Assembly: GCA_009927275.1 (NCBI GenBank)
Contig: RFNG01000043.1
Span: forward strand, 1 to 51,194
Direction of reading: 5' to 3'
Source of the DNA: Sphingobacteriia bacterium
GTDB taxonomy: Bacteria; Bacteroidota; Bacteroidia; B-17B0; Aurantibacillaceae
Length of the DNA: 51,194 nucleotides
Part shown: positions 27,241-37,851 of the stretch, one piece after another
Position numbering within the stretch: position 1 is the first letter of the stretch
Layout: each line of letters starts with the position of its first letter
The notes under the pieces: generated by a model
What the model was told of the DNA's origin: nothing
The model's input: only the letters and a program-made list of their open reading frames with translations
Database searches by the model: none
Made by a program: the position numbers and the translations under genes

Positions 27241-30200
27241 ATGGCTTTACGTCGCGATATAAAACAAAAATCAAATTTTTCAAAAATAACCATCAGTTTA
27301 GCTTCGCCTGAAACGATTTTACGCCGTTCTCATGGAGAAATTCTTAAACCTGAAACCATTAATTACAGAACCTATAAACCCGAACGAGATGGTTTATTTT
27401 GTGAGCGCATTTTTGGCCCGGTAAAAGATTACGAATGCCATTGCGGAAAATATAAACGTATTCGTTACAAAGGAATTGTATGTGACCGCTGTGGTGTTGA
27501 AGTAACCGAAAAAAAAGTACGCCGTGAACGAATGGGGCACATCAACCTTGTAGTTCCTGTGGCACATATCTGGTATTTCCGTTCGCTTCCCAACAAAATG
27601 GGATATTTACTTGGATATCCAACTAAAAAATTAGACATGGTAATTTATTACGAACGCTATGTGGTAATAAATGCCGGTATTACAGCCGAAAAAGGAATTC
27701 AAAAAGATGATTTATTAACCGAAGAAGAGTATTTAAATTTGGTTGATACACTACCTAAAGAAAACCATTTATTAGACGATAAGGACCCCCATAAATTCAT
27801 CGCAAAAATGGGGGCTGAGGCCGTTCAAGATTTACTTTCAAGACTTGATTTAGATGCCCTTTCCTATGAATTACGAGATAAAGCAAATAAAGAAACATCT
27901 CAGCAACGCAAAAATGAGGCATTAAAACGTTTGCAAGTAATTGAGGCCTTCCGTCAAGCCAATCAAAATGTTGTTAACCGTCCCGAGTGGATGATTATTA
28001 AAGTGGTACCGGTTATTCCTCCTGAGTTACGTCCCTTAGTTCCATTGGACGGAGGACGATTTGCAACTTCCGATTTAAATGATTTATACCGTCGTGTCAT
28101 TATTCGTAACAACCGTTTAAAGCGCTTAATTGAAATCAAAGCACCAGACGTGATATTGCGAAATGAAAAACGTATGCTTCAAGAATCGGTTGATTCTTTA
28201 TTTGATAATTCACGTAAAAGCAATGCTGTTAAAACCGATAGCAACCGTCCGTTAAAATCACTTTCCGATTCATTAAAAGGAAAGCAAGGTCGTTTTCGTC
28301 AAAATCTGTTAGGTAAACGGGTTGATTATTCTGCACGTTCTGTTATTGTTGTAGGACCTGAATTAAAACTACACGAGTGCGGCTTACCCAAAGAAATGGC
28401 TGCCGAATTATTTAAACCGTTTATCATACGTAAAATGATTGAACGGGGAATTGTAAAAACTGTAAAATCTGCTAAAAAAATAGTAGATAAAAAAGATCCT
28501 ATTGTATGGGATATATTAGAAAATGCCTTAAAAGGCCATCCGGTTTTATTAAACCGTGCTCCTACCCTACACCGTTTGGGTATTCAGGCATTTCAACCTA
28601 AATTAATTGAAGGTAAGGCCATTCAGTTGCATCCTTTGGTTTGTACCGCATTTAATGCTGACTTTGATGGTGACCAAATGGCCGTACACGTGCCTTTGGG
28701 TAATGCTGCTATTTTGGAAGCCCAAATATTAATGTTGGCTTCTCATAATATCTTAAACCCTTCTAATGGAGCACCCGTTGCTGTGCCGTCACAAGACATG
28801 GTATTGGGCTTGTATTATCTAACCAAGTCTAAAAAAAATCTGGCTAATGATCCCGTTCGCGGTGAAGGCAAGTTGTTTTACAATGCCGAAGAGGTTATAA
28901 TTGCCTACAACGAACGTGCTGTTGATTTGCATGCCATTATTAAAGTAAAGGTTCCAAATGCATTAGAAAACGGTAAGTTGGTTTCTAAAATGATAGAAAC
29001 TACTGTTGGCCGTGTTTTATTTAATGCTGTAGTACCGCAAGAGGTTGGGTATATCAACGAATTACTAACAAAAAAATCCTTACGTGATATCATCGGTAAT
29101 GTTGTAAAACAAACCGGTATGGCAAAAACTGCCAAATTTTTAGATGATATCAAAGAATTAGGTTTCCGTACTGCATTTCGCGGAGGTTTATCTTTTAATT
29201 TAGGTGATATTCAAATTCCTGCAGATAAATTTACCATTATAGACGACGCCCATAATCAGGTGGATGAAGTTGTAAATAATTATAATATGGGTTTTATCAC
29301 CAATAATGAGCGTTACAACCAAATCATTGATATCTGGACCCACACCAATTCAAAGGTTACTAAAAAAGTACTTGATACATTAAGTAATGACCGTCAGGGA
29401 TTTAATCCAGTGTACATGATGCTAGATTCTGGTGCTCGTGGTAGTAAGGAACAAATTAAACAGCTGAGTGGTATGCGTGGACTTATGGCTAAACCCCAAA
29501 AAGCGGGTGATACCACAACGTCTATTATTGAAAACCCCATTCTTTCAAACTTTCGTGAAGGGTTAACCATTCTTGAGTACTTTATTTCTACTCACGGTGC
29601 ACGAAAAGGTTTAGCAGATACGGCATTAAAAACAGCAGATGCAGGTTACTTAACCCGTCGATTGGTGGATGTGGCTCAAGATGTAATTATTAACGAAACC
29701 GATTGTGGTACGTTACGTGGCTTATCTATGTCGGCACTAAAAAATAATGATGATGTGGTTGAAAGCCTGTACGATCGTATTTTGGGCCGTACGGCATTAA
29801 ATGATGTGTACCATCCTACCAGTGGCGAATTAATTATAAACGGTGGAGAAATTATTACTGAAGAATTTGCCCTGCAAATTGATAAATCACCTTTGGAAAC
29901 CATTGATATACGCTCCGTATTAACCTGCGAAAGCAAATCGGGTGTATGCGCTAAATGTTACGGTCGCAATTTGGCCAATGGTCGCTTGGTTCAACTTGGC
30001 GAAGCTGTAGGTGTAATTGCCGCTCAATCCATTGGTGAACCTGGAACACAGTTAACATTACGTACATTTCACGTGGGTGGAACGGCCTCAAACATTGCAG
30101 CATCTTCAAGCTTAATAGCCAAATATGATGGTATTATGGAGATTGATGAATTGCGTACAGTAGAACGACTCAATAACGAAAACCAAAAAGTTAATGTAGT

Positions 30201-31542
30201 TATAGGGCGTTCAACCGAAATGCGGATAATTGATTCCAATACCGGCATTACACTTACTACCGGAAATGTACCTTACGGATCTAGCTTGTATATTAAACCC
30301 GGTTCAAAAGTTAAAAAAGGAGATTTAATTTGCGATTGGGATCCCTATAATGCGGTAATCGTTTCTGAATTTGGAGGTAGTGTTGAATTTAAAAACATTA
30401 AAGAAAATGTAACGTACCGCGAGGAAAGTGATGAGCAAACAGGATTTAAAGAAAAAGTAATAATTGAAAGCCGCGATAAAACCCTTAATCCGGTTATAAG
30501 TATTGTTGATAAAAAAGGTTTAGGTTTAAAATCGTACAATATCCCGGTGGGTGCACATATTGTCATCAATGAAAATGCAAAAATTGAACCCGGTCAGGTA
30601 TTAGTAAAAATTCCAAGACTTTCAGGAAAAACGGGAGATATTACAGGTGGTTTACCACGTGTTACCGAACTCTTTGAAGCTCGTAATCCAAGTAATCCTG
30701 CAGTTGTAAGTGAAATTGATGGTGTGGTTAGTTTTGGAGAAAAAATTAAACGCGGTAACCGTGAGGTTATTGTAGAAGCCAAAACAGGTGAACGACGCAA
30801 TTACCTTGTGAATTTAAGCAAACACATCCTGGTTCAAGAAAATGATTTTGTTAAAGCAGGAGATGCGCTATCTGATGGCGCTATTAGTCCGGGTGATATT
30901 TTATCTATTAAAGGACCAACCGCTGTACAAGAATACCTTGTTAATGAAATACAAGAAGTGTACCGTTTACAGGGACAAAAACTAAACGATAAGCACTTTG
31001 AAGTTATTGTACGTCAAATGATGCGTAAAGTTGAAATTGTTGATGCTGGTGATACAATATTTCTTGAACAGCAATTAGTAAACAAGGCCGATTTTATGCT
31101 GGAAAACGATCAGCTGTTTGGTAAAAAAGTGGTTACAGATCCGGGTGATAGTCCAGAATTTAAAGCCGGACAAATCATTACAGCAAGACGTTTACGTGAT
31201 GAAAATTCAATACTTAAACGTAAAGATAAAAAATGCATAGAGTCCAGAGATGCGGTTCCAGCTACTGCAAATCCTATACTTCAGGGTATTACCCGTGCTT
31301 CATTGCAAACCAGCAGCTGGATTTCTGCAGCTTCATTCCAGGAAACTACCAAAGTACTTAATGAAGCAGCCGTTAATGGTAAAGTGGACCGTCTATTAGG
31401 TTTAAAAGAAAACGTAATCGTTGGGCATTTAATTCCAGCCGGTACCGGTATGCGGGTTTATGACAAACTTGTAGTTGGCAACAAGGAAGAATACGAATTG
31501 TTGATGGCAAGTAAGGCGGAAGTTGGTGAAGACGTGTTATAA
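27241..31542 (+). CDS. rpoC: DNA-directed RNA polymerase subunit beta'
   Basis: The catalytic clamp subunit, 1433 residues. It has the N-terminal zinc finger ([20 protein letters not shown]), the catalytic Mg site NADFDGD at residues 472-478, and the second zinc site ([13 protein letters not shown]). The trigger-loop area ([15 protein letters not shown]) is intact. Full length, and followed by a strong terminator 17 bases after the stop. Confidence 0.98.
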   Translation: MALRRDIKQKSNFSKITISLASPETILRRSHGEILKPETINYRTYKPERDGLFCERIFGPVKDYECHCGKYKRIRYKGIVCDRCGVEVTEKKVRRERMGHINLVVPVAHIWYFRSLPNKMGYLLGYPTKKLDMVIYYERYVVINAGITAEKGIQKDDLLTEEEYLNLVDTLPKENHLLDDKDPHKFIAKMGAEAVQDLLSRLDLDALSYELRDKANKETSQQRKNEALKRLQVIEAFRQANQNVVNRPEWMIIKVVPVIPPELRPLVPLDGGRFATSDLNDLYRRVIIRNNRLKRLIEIKAPDVILRNEKRMLQESVDSLFDNSRKSNAVKTDSNRPLKSLSDSLKGKQGRFRQNLLGKRVDYSARSVIVVGPELKLHECGLPKEMAAELFKPFIIRKMIERGIVKTVKSAKKIVDKKDPIVWDILENALKGHPVLLNRAPTLHRLGIQAFQPKLIEGKAIQLHPLVCTAFNADFDGDQMAVHVPLGNAAILEAQILMLASHNILNPSNGAPVAVPSQDMVLGLYYLTKSKKNLANDPVRGEGKLFYNAEEVIIAYNERAVDLHAIIKVKVPNALENGKLVSKMIETTVGRVLFNAVVPQEVGYINELLTKKSLRDIIGNVVKQTGMAKTAKFLDDIKELGFRTAFRGGLSFNLGDIQIPADKFTIIDDAHNQVDEVVNNYNMGFITNNERYNQIIDIWTHTNSKVTKKVLDTLSNDRQGFNPVYMMLDSGARGSKEQIKQLSGMRGLMAKPQKAGDTTTSIIENPILSNFREGLTILEYFISTHGARKGLADTALKTADAGYLTRRLVDVAQDVIINETDCGTLRGLSMSALKNNDDVVESLYDRILGRTALNDVYHPTSGELIINGGEIITEEFALQIDKSPLETIDIRSVLTCESKSGVCAKCYGRNLANGRLVQLGEAVGVIAAQSIGEPGTQLTLRTFHVGGTASNIAASSSLIAKYDGIMEIDELRTVERLNNENQKVNVVIGRSTEMRIIDSNTGITLTTGNVPYGSSLYIKPGSKVKKGDLICDWDPYNAVIVSEFGGSVEFKNIKENVTYREESDEQTGFKEKVIIESRDKTLNPVISIVDKKGLGLKSYNIPVGAHIVINENAKIEPGQVLVKIPRLSGKTGDITGGLPRVTELFEARNPSNPAVVSEIDGVVSFGEKIKRGNREVIVEAKTGERRNYLVNLSKHILVQENDFVKAGDALSDGAISPGDILSIKGPTAVQEYLVNEIQEVYRLQGQKLNDKHFEVIVRQMMRKVEIVDAGDTIFLEQQLVNKADFMLENDQLFGKKVVTDPGDSPEFKAGQIITARRLRDENSILKRKDKKCIESRDAVPATANPILQGITRASLQTSSWISAASFQETTKVLNEAAVNGKVDRLLGLKENVIVGHLIPAGTGMRVYDKLVVGNKEEYELLMASKAEVGEDVL

Positions 31543-31559
31543 ACAATAACAGTACATTT

Positions 31560-31586
31560 AAAAAAGCCCCAAAAAGGGGCTTTTTT
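31560..31586. terminator. Bidirectional intrinsic terminator after rpoC
   Basis: AAAAAAGCCCC, a 5-base A loop, then GGGGCTTTTTT form a perfect GC-rich stem with T-runs on both strands. It ends the rpoBC transcript and can also end the convergent FAH-family gene, whose stop codon overlaps its last two bases. Confidence 0.93.
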
Positions 31587-32190
31587 AGTTTATAGTAATA
31601 TTAAAAATTATACGACTATCGTATAATCCTTGTAATACATCACCTGCATTTACTTTACCAACACCTGCGGGAGTACCAGTAAAAATTAAATCACCAGCTT
31701 GTAAAGTAACAAATTTGCTTACGTATGAAATTAGATATGCAGGAGCAAATAACATTTCTTTTAAATATCCTCTTTGTACATATTTAGAATTGCACATTAA
31801 AGCAAATTCCTTGTCAGGAAGTATATAATCTGTTATTTCTGTAAATGGAGCACAAAAAGCACTGTTATCAAAAGCTTTGGCTTTTTCCCATGGCAATCCT
31901 TTGGCTTTTAAAACATCCTGTATATCGCGTGCGGTAAAATCAATTCCCAAAGACCACGCATCTATATAATGGAGCGCCTGAGACTCTGAAATTGTAAAGC
32001 CTGTTTTGCAAACACGAAAAACCAGTTCAATTTCATGATGTAAATTTGTAGTAAAGTTTGGTATTGTAATTTGGCTACCAGTACTAAGTGCCGTTTGTGG
32101 TTTAAAAAAAAACACCGGTTCACTTGGGGCCTGCGCATGCATCTCTTTAGCATGATCTGCATAATTTCGACCAATACAAATAATTTTCAT
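31585..32190 (-). CDS. Fumarylacetoacetate hydrolase (FAH) family protein
   Basis: A 201-residue single-domain FAH-fold protein. It shows CIGRNYADHAKEM near the start, a metal-site region with HHEIELVFRV (H-x-E-x-E), a GIDFTARDIQD segment, and GDLIFTGTPAGVGKV at the end, as in fumarylpyruvate hydrolases and oxaloacetate decarboxylases of this family. I start at the ATG at 32190; six codons further upstream there is another in-frame ATG. The substrate cannot be told from sequence. It is divergent from lhgO. Confidence 0.88.
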   Translation of the reverse strand: MKIICIGRNYADHAKEMHAQAPSEPVFFFKPQTALSTGSQITIPNFTTNLHHEIELVFRVCKTGFTISESQALHYIDAWSLGIDFTARDIQDVLKAKGLPWEKAKAFDNSAFCAPFTEITDYILPDKEFALMCNSKYVQRGYLKEMLFAPAYLISYVSKFVTLQAGDLIFTGTPAGVGKVNAGDVLQGLYDSRIIFNITIN

Positions 32191-32228
32191 ACAACTAAAA
32201 TAAATCAATTTAAATCAAATAACTAATT

Positions 32229-33449
32229 TTGGGTGTGCAAAAAACATACGATATATGTATCATCGGAGGCGGTATTGTGGGATTAGCAACAGCCTATAAA
32301 TTAAGCTTACAAAAGCCTGATTTAAAAATATTATTACTTGAAAAAGAACCTCAGCTGGCCGCACATCAAACCGGTCATAACAGCGGTGTAATTCACAGCG
32401 GTATATACTATAAACCCGGTTCGTATAAGGCACTTAAATGTGTTGAAGGACGCCGCGCATTGGTAGCTTTTGCTAAATTACATCATATCGCTCATGACAT
32501 TTGCGGTAAAATAATTGTAGCTACAGACAACTCCGAACTTAATCATTTAAATAAGGTTTTTCAACACGGTCAACAAAATGGTGTAGAAGACATTGAAATG
32601 ATTTCGTCTGAAACAATTACCGAAATTGAACCCCACTGTAAAGGTATATCAGGTATTCGCGTGGGCTGTACAGGAATTATAGACTACCCTGCTGTTACAC
32701 AAACACTCGCAAACCTGGTAGTATCAAAAACACAAAATAAAATTAATACCGGTACCGCTGTTACAGGTTTACAATTTGAATCTGATACTTACACCATCGT
32801 TTGTAATTCAGAGCGCTTTTATGCTAAGCATATTATAAATACTTCAGGTTTACAAGCCGACCGCACAATAAAAAAAACCGGACAATCAAGCAAAGCGAAA
32901 ATTGTAGGTTTTAGAGGCGATTACTACGACTTAACACCAGAGGCACAACATAAAGTAAAACACCTCATATATCCAGTTCCAAATCCAAAATTTCCATTTT
33001 TAGGGGTACATTTTACACGTATGGTTCATGGAGGTATAGAATGCGGTCCCAATGCGGTATTTGTATTTGACCGGGAGGGGTATTCCAAAACAGCATTTCG
33101 TTTAAAAGACACCCTTGATGCATTTGCTTTTAAAGGCACCTGGAAATTTTTTGCCAAACATTGGAAATTTGGACTGGATGAATATAGAGGCGCTTTTTCA
33201 AAAGCCTATTTTTTAAAACGTCTTCAAAAACTATTACCTGATTTAAAATCGGAAGATATTGTAGCAAGCCGTTGTGGCATTCGTGCTATGGCTCTGGGCC
33301 CAGAAGGTGAAATGTTAGATGATTTTCACATCGAATGGGGACCACATGCCATGCATGTTATAAACAGTCCCAGTCCTGCCGCAACTGCATGCTTAGCATA
33401 CGGTGAAGAAATTGCAATACAAGCCATATCAAGATTTAATATTCAGTAA
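32229..33449 (+). CDS. lhgO: L-2-hydroxyglutarate oxidase
   Basis: An FAD enzyme of the DAO family that oxidises L-2-hydroxyglutarate to 2-oxoglutarate, passing electrons to the quinone pool in E. coli. The 406-residue protein has the dinucleotide motif GGGIVGLATAY (from residue 12), the diagnostic HNSGVIHSGIYYKPGSYKA, and a C-terminal FAD strand (HVINSPSPAATACLAYGE). No ATG is available: the start is TTG at 32229 or GTG at 32235. It is divergent from the FAH-family gene and 2 bases before ung. Confidence 0.9.
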   Translation: MGVQKTYDICIIGGGIVGLATAYKLSLQKPDLKILLLEKEPQLAAHQTGHNSGVIHSGIYYKPGSYKALKCVEGRRALVAFAKLHHIAHDICGKIIVATDNSELNHLNKVFQHGQQNGVEDIEMISSETITEIEPHCKGISGIRVGCTGIIDYPAVTQTLANLVVSKTQNKINTGTAVTGLQFESDTYTIVCNSERFYAKHIINTSGLQADRTIKKTGQSSKAKIVGFRGDYYDLTPEAQHKVKHLIYPVPNPKFPFLGVHFTRMVHGGIECGPNAVFVFDREGYSKTAFRLKDTLDAFAFKGTWKFFAKHWKFGLDEYRGAFSKAYFLKRLQKLLPDLKSEDIVASRCGIRAMALGPEGEMLDDFHIEWGPHAMHVINSPSPAATACLAYGEEIAIQAISRFNIQ

Positions 33450-33451
33450 AG

Positions 33452-34132
33452 GTGTGCCGCCTTCAAGAGTTAAATACCGAATGGAGTCGTTTTTTAAATC
33501 CACTGTTATCAGATGCCAGTTGGGCATCCTTACTAGCAAATACAAAATCCGTTTATCAATCGCAAAACGTATATCCACCTGCAGCGCTATTATTTAATGC
33601 CTTTAATTCCTGCCCTGTAAACAAACTTAAAGTTGTAATACTGGGGCAAGATCCCTATTATAATGCCGGTCAGGCAAATGGCCTAAGTTTTTCTGTACCC
33701 AAACAATTACCCTTACCGCCCAGTTTAAAAACTATTTATAATGAATTGCATCAGGATATAGAAACATTTAAAATTCCCAAGCATGGAGATTTAACCGCTT
33801 GGGCCCATCAAGGGGTTTTGTTATTAAATGCTATTTTAACGGTACAATCTAAAAAACCGGGCAGTCATAAATTTCTAAACTGGGAAACCTGGACAAATGC
33901 GGTGATTCAACATATAAGTTTAAACCGTAATCACATTGTTTTTATGTTATGGGGTAATTATGCCCGAAAAAAAAACATCTTTATAAATCCTCATAAACAC
34001 TTTGTTTTAGAGGCGGCACATCCCTCTCCCCTCGCCCGAGGCGCTTTTAAAGGATGCCGGCATTTTAGCTTGTGTAACTCGTATTTAAAAACACATCACC
34101 AAACTGTTATAGATTGGAATCTGCCCGATTAA
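33452..34132 (+). CDS. ung: Uracil-DNA glycosylase (family 1)
   Basis: Removes uracil from DNA to start base-excision repair. The 226-residue protein has the water-activating loop GQDPYYNAGQANGLSFSV and the DNA-intercalating HPSPLARGAF. It starts with GTG, 2 bases after lhgO, so it is probably cotranscribed with it. Its last 26 bases overlap the convergent acyltransferase gene. Confidence 0.96.
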   Translation: MCRLQELNTEWSRFLNPLLSDASWASLLANTKSVYQSQNVYPPAALLFNAFNSCPVNKLKVVILGQDPYYNAGQANGLSFSVPKQLPLPPSLKTIYNELHQDIETFKIPKHGDLTAWAHQGVLLLNAILTVQSKKPGSHKFLNWETWTNAVIQHISLNRNHIVFMLWGNYARKKNIFINPHKHFVLEAAHPSPLARGAFKGCRHFSLCNSYLKTHHQTVIDWNLPD

Positions 34133-34979
34133 TTGTTTTTAAATATGCATCAAAAGTAATACCATTACGAATAGCATCACTGTATACGTAACTGTTTAGG
34201 TATAAGACCCAAATATCAGGCTTTAAATCTAAACCCCAGTACTCTGGCGCTATACCAAAACCAAAAAATAAGGAAATATGACGGTTGGCTGATTTAAACA
34301 TTTCATCAGGTAATAAAAACATTTCAAGATTTAACTTAATACCCAACCGTTTACGCCATAATGCAAGCGAATAAAAAGCTTTTGAATTATTTCCATTAAT
34401 AAAAACCGGAACAATGGTACGTTTGTATTTAACAGACTGTGTAATACAGCTTTTTTTCCAAGTTAAATCGCGTATACCTGACCGGGATGCTCTGGAAACT
34501 AGTCCTGCAGGAAATAATATTACAACACCGTCATGTTTAAAAGCTTGCTCCATTTCACGAACATGTTTAACCGATGATCTACCAAAAGAATTTACCGGCA
34601 CAAAAACATTTCCAAAATTATGAATTGAAGTTAATAGGTCATTTACAAAAACCTGAACATCAGAACGAATTTTAGAAACTGCATCCAATAATGCCATACC
34701 ATCCAAGCCCCCTAGAGGATGGTTAGCAACAATAGTAACTGGTCCTGTTTTAGGAATAGATTCCAATCCTACATGCCGGGTTTCAATTTTTAAACGGGCC
34801 AACACCTTACTGTTAAAGGCTAAGCCATTAAAGGCTTGTAATTCATTTATTGTTGCGTTTATTTCATCTTCATGAATTTTTTGTTTTATATAGCGAATGA
34901 CACTGCAGGGCAAAATAGAAAACCAAAAAGGGGCTTTGGCCTTAAATAATTTTTCTATATCTATAAATTTAGTTGTCAT
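34107..34979 (-). CDS. PlsC-like acyltransferase (LPLAT superfamily)
   Basis: A 290-residue acyltransferase with the catalytic motif NHPLGGLDG (the NHx4-5D box) and the second motif FPAGLVSR. This NHPLGGLDG form occurs in the hemolysin-type/OlsB-like branch, which in Bacteroidota includes enzymes making N-acyl amino-acid lipids such as glycine lipid; it could equally acylate glycerophosphate. No signal peptide. Its ATG overlaps the TGA of the CDF gene, so the two are coupled. Confidence 0.82.
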   Translation of the reverse strand: MTTKFIDIEKLFKAKAPFWFSILPCSVIRYIKQKIHEDEINATINELQAFNGLAFNSKVLARLKIETRHVGLESIPKTGPVTIVANHPLGGLDGMALLDAVSKIRSDVQVFVNDLLTSIHNFGNVFVPVNSFGRSSVKHVREMEQAFKHDGVVILFPAGLVSRASRSGIRDLTWKKSCITQSVKYKRTIVPVFINGNNSKAFYSLALWRKRLGIKLNLEMFLLPDEMFKSANRHISLFFGFGIAPEYWGLDLKPDIWVLYLNSYVYSDAIRNGITFDAYLKTINRADSNL

Positions 34980-35968
34980 GGCGCAATACGATGTTTATGA
35001 TCTGTTATCAGATTGTCTATAGTCCATGGTAATTGCCTTTCAAAATTGAAAATACGGTGCTTGCAAGTGCTTATACTGCATATTTTACAAGAATCTGGTA
35101 TGCAGGGATCGGCATGAATATTAAATTCAAGTTCTTGTTTGTGTAAATTAGAAATTTTTGATTCTAATGACGCTGTATTTTGGTGTACCTGATTTAACGT
35201 ATAATACCAGGGCAAGGTCATGTGTGCATCAATATGTAAAACGGCTCCATGCTTTTGAATTCGTACATGATGTAAATCAATCCAATCGGACTCACGAATT
35301 GAATTTAGTAGTTTAATAACATTTTCTAGTTGTGAAATATCGGCTTTATCAAGCAAATGAAATATGGACTCGCGAACCAATTTAAATCCGGTCCAAATTA
35401 TTAAGGCCCCTAAAATTATCGTTAAAATGGAGTCAATAATTACCCAAGAAGTAAATTGAATACATATCAAACCAATAACTAAACCTAAACTACTCCATGT
35501 ATCGGTAAGCAAATGTGTGCCATCTGCCACCATGCTAGTGGATGACAAGGCCTTTCCGGTTTTTATTAAGCGCCGGGCCAAAATAAAATTAATAAATCCT
35601 GAAAATACCGTTAAAAAAATTCCGAAATGTAGTGCTTGTAACTGCGGAGGGTATAAAAAACCATGAATGGCTTTATAAATCATAAATAAACCTGCCAGCA
35701 AAATCATTCCACCTTCAAATGCGCTAGCAAAAAACTCTATTTTTCCATGACCGTAAGGATGGTTTTTATCTTTAGGTTGCGCCGCAAAATATAAACTCCA
35801 TAGGGTAAAAGCACCTGCTAAAACATTAACAATTGATTCCAATGCATCTGTTAATATGGCATTTGAAGCGGTTAAAAAAAAGGCCAAAAACTTTATCCCC
35901 ATAAGTAGTATTCCAATACCCAACACCCATTTCATGGTTGAAATCTTTGTTTCAATATGAATTTGCAT
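34976..35968 (-). CDS. Cation diffusion facilitator family metal transporter
   Basis: An inner-membrane metal/proton antiporter, probably for Zn2+ or a similar divalent ion. Six hydrophobic helices are visible, with metal-site motifs TDALES, HPYGHGKIEFF and ADGTHLLTD, and a C-terminal cytoplasmic domain (about residues 210-285). The tail carries extra His and Cys residues (CIPDSCKICSISTCKH). I chose the ATG at 35968; a GTG two codons upstream (35974) is also possible. It is divergent from the small membrane gene at 35999. Confidence 0.92.
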   Translation of the reverse strand: MQIHIETKISTMKWVLGIGILLMGIKFLAFFLTASNAILTDALESIVNVLAGAFTLWSLYFAAQPKDKNHPYGHGKIEFFASAFEGGMILLAGLFMIYKAIHGFLYPPQLQALHFGIFLTVFSGFINFILARRLIKTGKALSSTSMVADGTHLLTDTWSSLGLVIGLICIQFTSWVIIDSILTIILGALIIWTGFKLVRESIFHLLDKADISQLENVIKLLNSIRESDWIDLHHVRIQKHGAVLHIDAHMTLPWYYTLNQVHQNTASLESKISNLHKQELEFNIHADPCIPDSCKICSISTCKHRIFNFERQLPWTIDNLITDHKHRIAP

Positions 35969-35998
35969 GCTCACAATTTAGTAATAATATTGTATGAT

Positions 35999-36229
35999 AT
36001 GACCGATAACTCAAAACCAAAAGCCCCTAAAAGCTGGAAATTTGCATTTTTAGTATGGTGTTTTATTTATCCAGCAATAACAGTATTAAATTTGACATTA
36101 GGCCCGTATGTAGCAGCATTTCCTTTGGCTGTTAAAACGCTTATTATGAGTTTAATTTTAGTGCCCCTGATGGCATGGATGTATATTCCATTTATTAATA
36201 ACCGGTTTTACCATTGGATGCGCCGTTAA
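35999..36229 (+). CDS. Small two-helix membrane protein
   Basis: A 76-residue protein with two transmembrane helices (about residues 10-30 and 40-60) and a short conserved-looking tail (PFINNRFYHWMRR). The pattern WCFIYPAITVLN..LGP resembles the membrane tail found on some antibiotic-biosynthesis monooxygenase-family proteins, here without the monooxygenase domain. The ATG at 35999 is chosen over a longer frame from 35957 that would overlap the CDF start. It is one base before the DUF1003 gene. Confidence 0.7.
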   Translation: MTDNSKPKAPKSWKFAFLVWCFIYPAITVLNLTLGPYVAAFPLAVKTLIMSLILVPLMAWMYIPFINNRFYHWMRR

Positions 36230-36230
36230 C

Positions 36231-36938
36231 ATGAATCCCTCGTTATATTTTACCAGCGACTATTCGCAAAAACAATTTCACTGTCATGAACAAACACAGT
36301 TAAATTATTCAAAATCTGCTTTTGCAAATTTTATCAAGGCCAGGTATCCACAACTTAATGAAAATTCAAAAATTGCTTATACAGAGTTAAATCAAATTCG
36401 AATAGCGTATATTCAATCAACTCTAGAATCAGAATTTGGAACCTTAAATAAACTCGAACAATATGTGGTTTCCACATTGCATTCCAGCTCTCCCATACAA
36501 GTTCGTATTGAAGAAGAAAAAAAACCTACTTATGCACAAAAATTAGCAGACGGTGTAGCACGTTTTGGAGGTAGCTGGACCTTTATTATAAGTTTTGGAA
36601 TATTTATAGCTATCTGGATTATTGCCAACGCATATTTATTTTTACGATTTGCATTTGATCCGTTTCCATTTATATTATTAAATCTGATTTTATCATGTAT
36701 TGCTGCAATACAAGCTCCTATTATTATGATGAGTCAAAACCGTCAGGAAGAAAAAGACCGTGAACGTGCAAAACAAGATTATATGATAAATTTAAAAGCA
36801 GAACTTGAAATTAGACTCCTTCATGACAAAATAGATCATTTAATTATTAACCAACAACATGCACTTTTTGAAATCCAATCCATACAAATGGATATGATGA
36901 ATGAAATTATTGAACACTTACATAAACCCACTACTTGA
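36231..36938 (+). CDS. DUF1003 domain membrane protein
   Basis: A 235-residue protein whose core (about residues 95-185) is DUF1003: VARFGGSWTFIISFG, two transmembrane helices, then SQNRQEEKDRERAKQDYMINLKAELEIRLLHDKID. DUF1003 proteins are inner-membrane proteins of unknown function. The N-terminal 90 residues are soluble and not recognised. It forms a likely two-gene operon with the small membrane protein upstream. Confidence 0.88.
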   Translation: MNPSLYFTSDYSQKQFHCHEQTQLNYSKSAFANFIKARYPQLNENSKIAYTELNQIRIAYIQSTLESEFGTLNKLEQYVVSTLHSSSPIQVRIEEEKKPTYAQKLADGVARFGGSWTFIISFGIFIAIWIIANAYLFLRFAFDPFPFILLNLILSCIAAIQAPIIMMSQNRQEEKDRERAKQDYMINLKAELEIRLLHDKIDHLIINQQHALFEIQSIQMDMMNEIIEHLHKPTT

Positions 36939-36948
36939 TTTTTTTAAA

Positions 36949-37851
36949 TCAATTTAAATGCTCAATATTTAATTTATAACGACTCTCGTAACAACGGTTG
37001 GCCTGCAAGCCCCCCGTATGAATTAATAATATTCGATCCGTTGATTTAAAATATCCGGAATTTGCAGCAAATTTAAATGCCCATAAAACCCGTGATGTAT
37101 AATTATAATCCCATTTAAAATGATGTATTTGTTCATGATGTCTGGTATATGATATACGGTTTTCATCCCATTCCGAAAAGTGCTTTCCGGCAAAATCATG
37201 CGTCCATATAAAACTAGAATCAGGAAAATTAAAATTTTTATACCATTCTTTAAGATTTAAAATTTGCTTTGAAATATTAGTAAATCCTGATTGCATGGCT
37301 CGCACCGCGCTAATTGCTATAATTTGCTGCTTAGCATGCATAAGCTGGTGCAAGGCAAGGGCTGTGGTTCCTGTTCCTGCTGCACACATAATATGGGTGT
37401 AGGGCATCAAAAACGGCTTTAACACTTTAAATCCCGGTAAGCCTTGTGCTCCCATTGCTCCTGCTGGTACCCACAACCAGTTGGCATCCAAATCAGGTGT
37501 GGTTGAAAAAATATTATGTGGTTTTATCCATTGTACATCAGTTCCCCAATTTAAAATATCGTTTAATGTGGGTGTAAGTACTTTTGTATGCGAGTGAACA
37601 AATACTTTAGTTTTAAATCCAAATACAGTACCAGCTGCACTTAGGGCGTGTAAATGATTAGAACACGAACCTCCTGTACTGGCTAATCCTAAACCTTGCT
37701 CAAGCGCAGTATCTATAAAACCCTTTAACTTAAATATCTTATTTCCGGAAATAATATTATGTACTGCATCTAAGCGCAATACATCTGCCGAAATACCGTT
37801 TATAGCTTCAAGGCTATGAATGTTTAATTCGTTATGAATTGCCGACCACAT
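36949..37851 (-). CDS. PLP-dependent ACC-deaminase/D-cysteine desulfhydrase-like enzyme
   Basis: A fold-type II PLP enzyme of about 300 residues. The cofactor lysine is in SGNKIFKLKGF and the phosphate/substrate loop is STGGSCSNHLHALS. A Gly-rich cofactor loop (CAAGTGTTAL) follows. Substrate choice between D-cysteine, 1-aminocyclopropane-1-carboxylate and other amino acids cannot be made. The ATG at 37851 shares a base with the TAA of the TPR gene (TAATG), which favours this start over one 12 codons upstream. It is the last gene of the long minus-strand run. Confidence 0.86.
   Translation of the reverse strand: MWSAIHNELNIHSLEAINGISADVLRLDAVHNIISGNKIFKLKGFIDTALEQGLGLASTGGSCSNHLHALSAAGTVFGFKTKVFVHSHTKVLTPTLNDILNWGTDVQWIKPHNIFSTTPDLDANWLWVPAGAMGAQGLPGFKVLKPFLMPYTHIMCAAGTGTTALALHQLMHAKQQIIAISAVRAMQSGFTNISKQILNLKEWYKNFNFPDSSFIWTHDFAGKHFSEWDENRISYTRHHEQIHHFKWDYNYTSRVLWAFKFAANSGYFKSTDRILLIHTGGLQANRCYESRYKLNIEHLN

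Noticed and set aside
32224-32231. TAATTTTG as a -7 box for lhgO
   Set aside because: It fits TAnnTTTG, but there is no TTTG 19-21 bases upstream and it overlaps the likely start codon.
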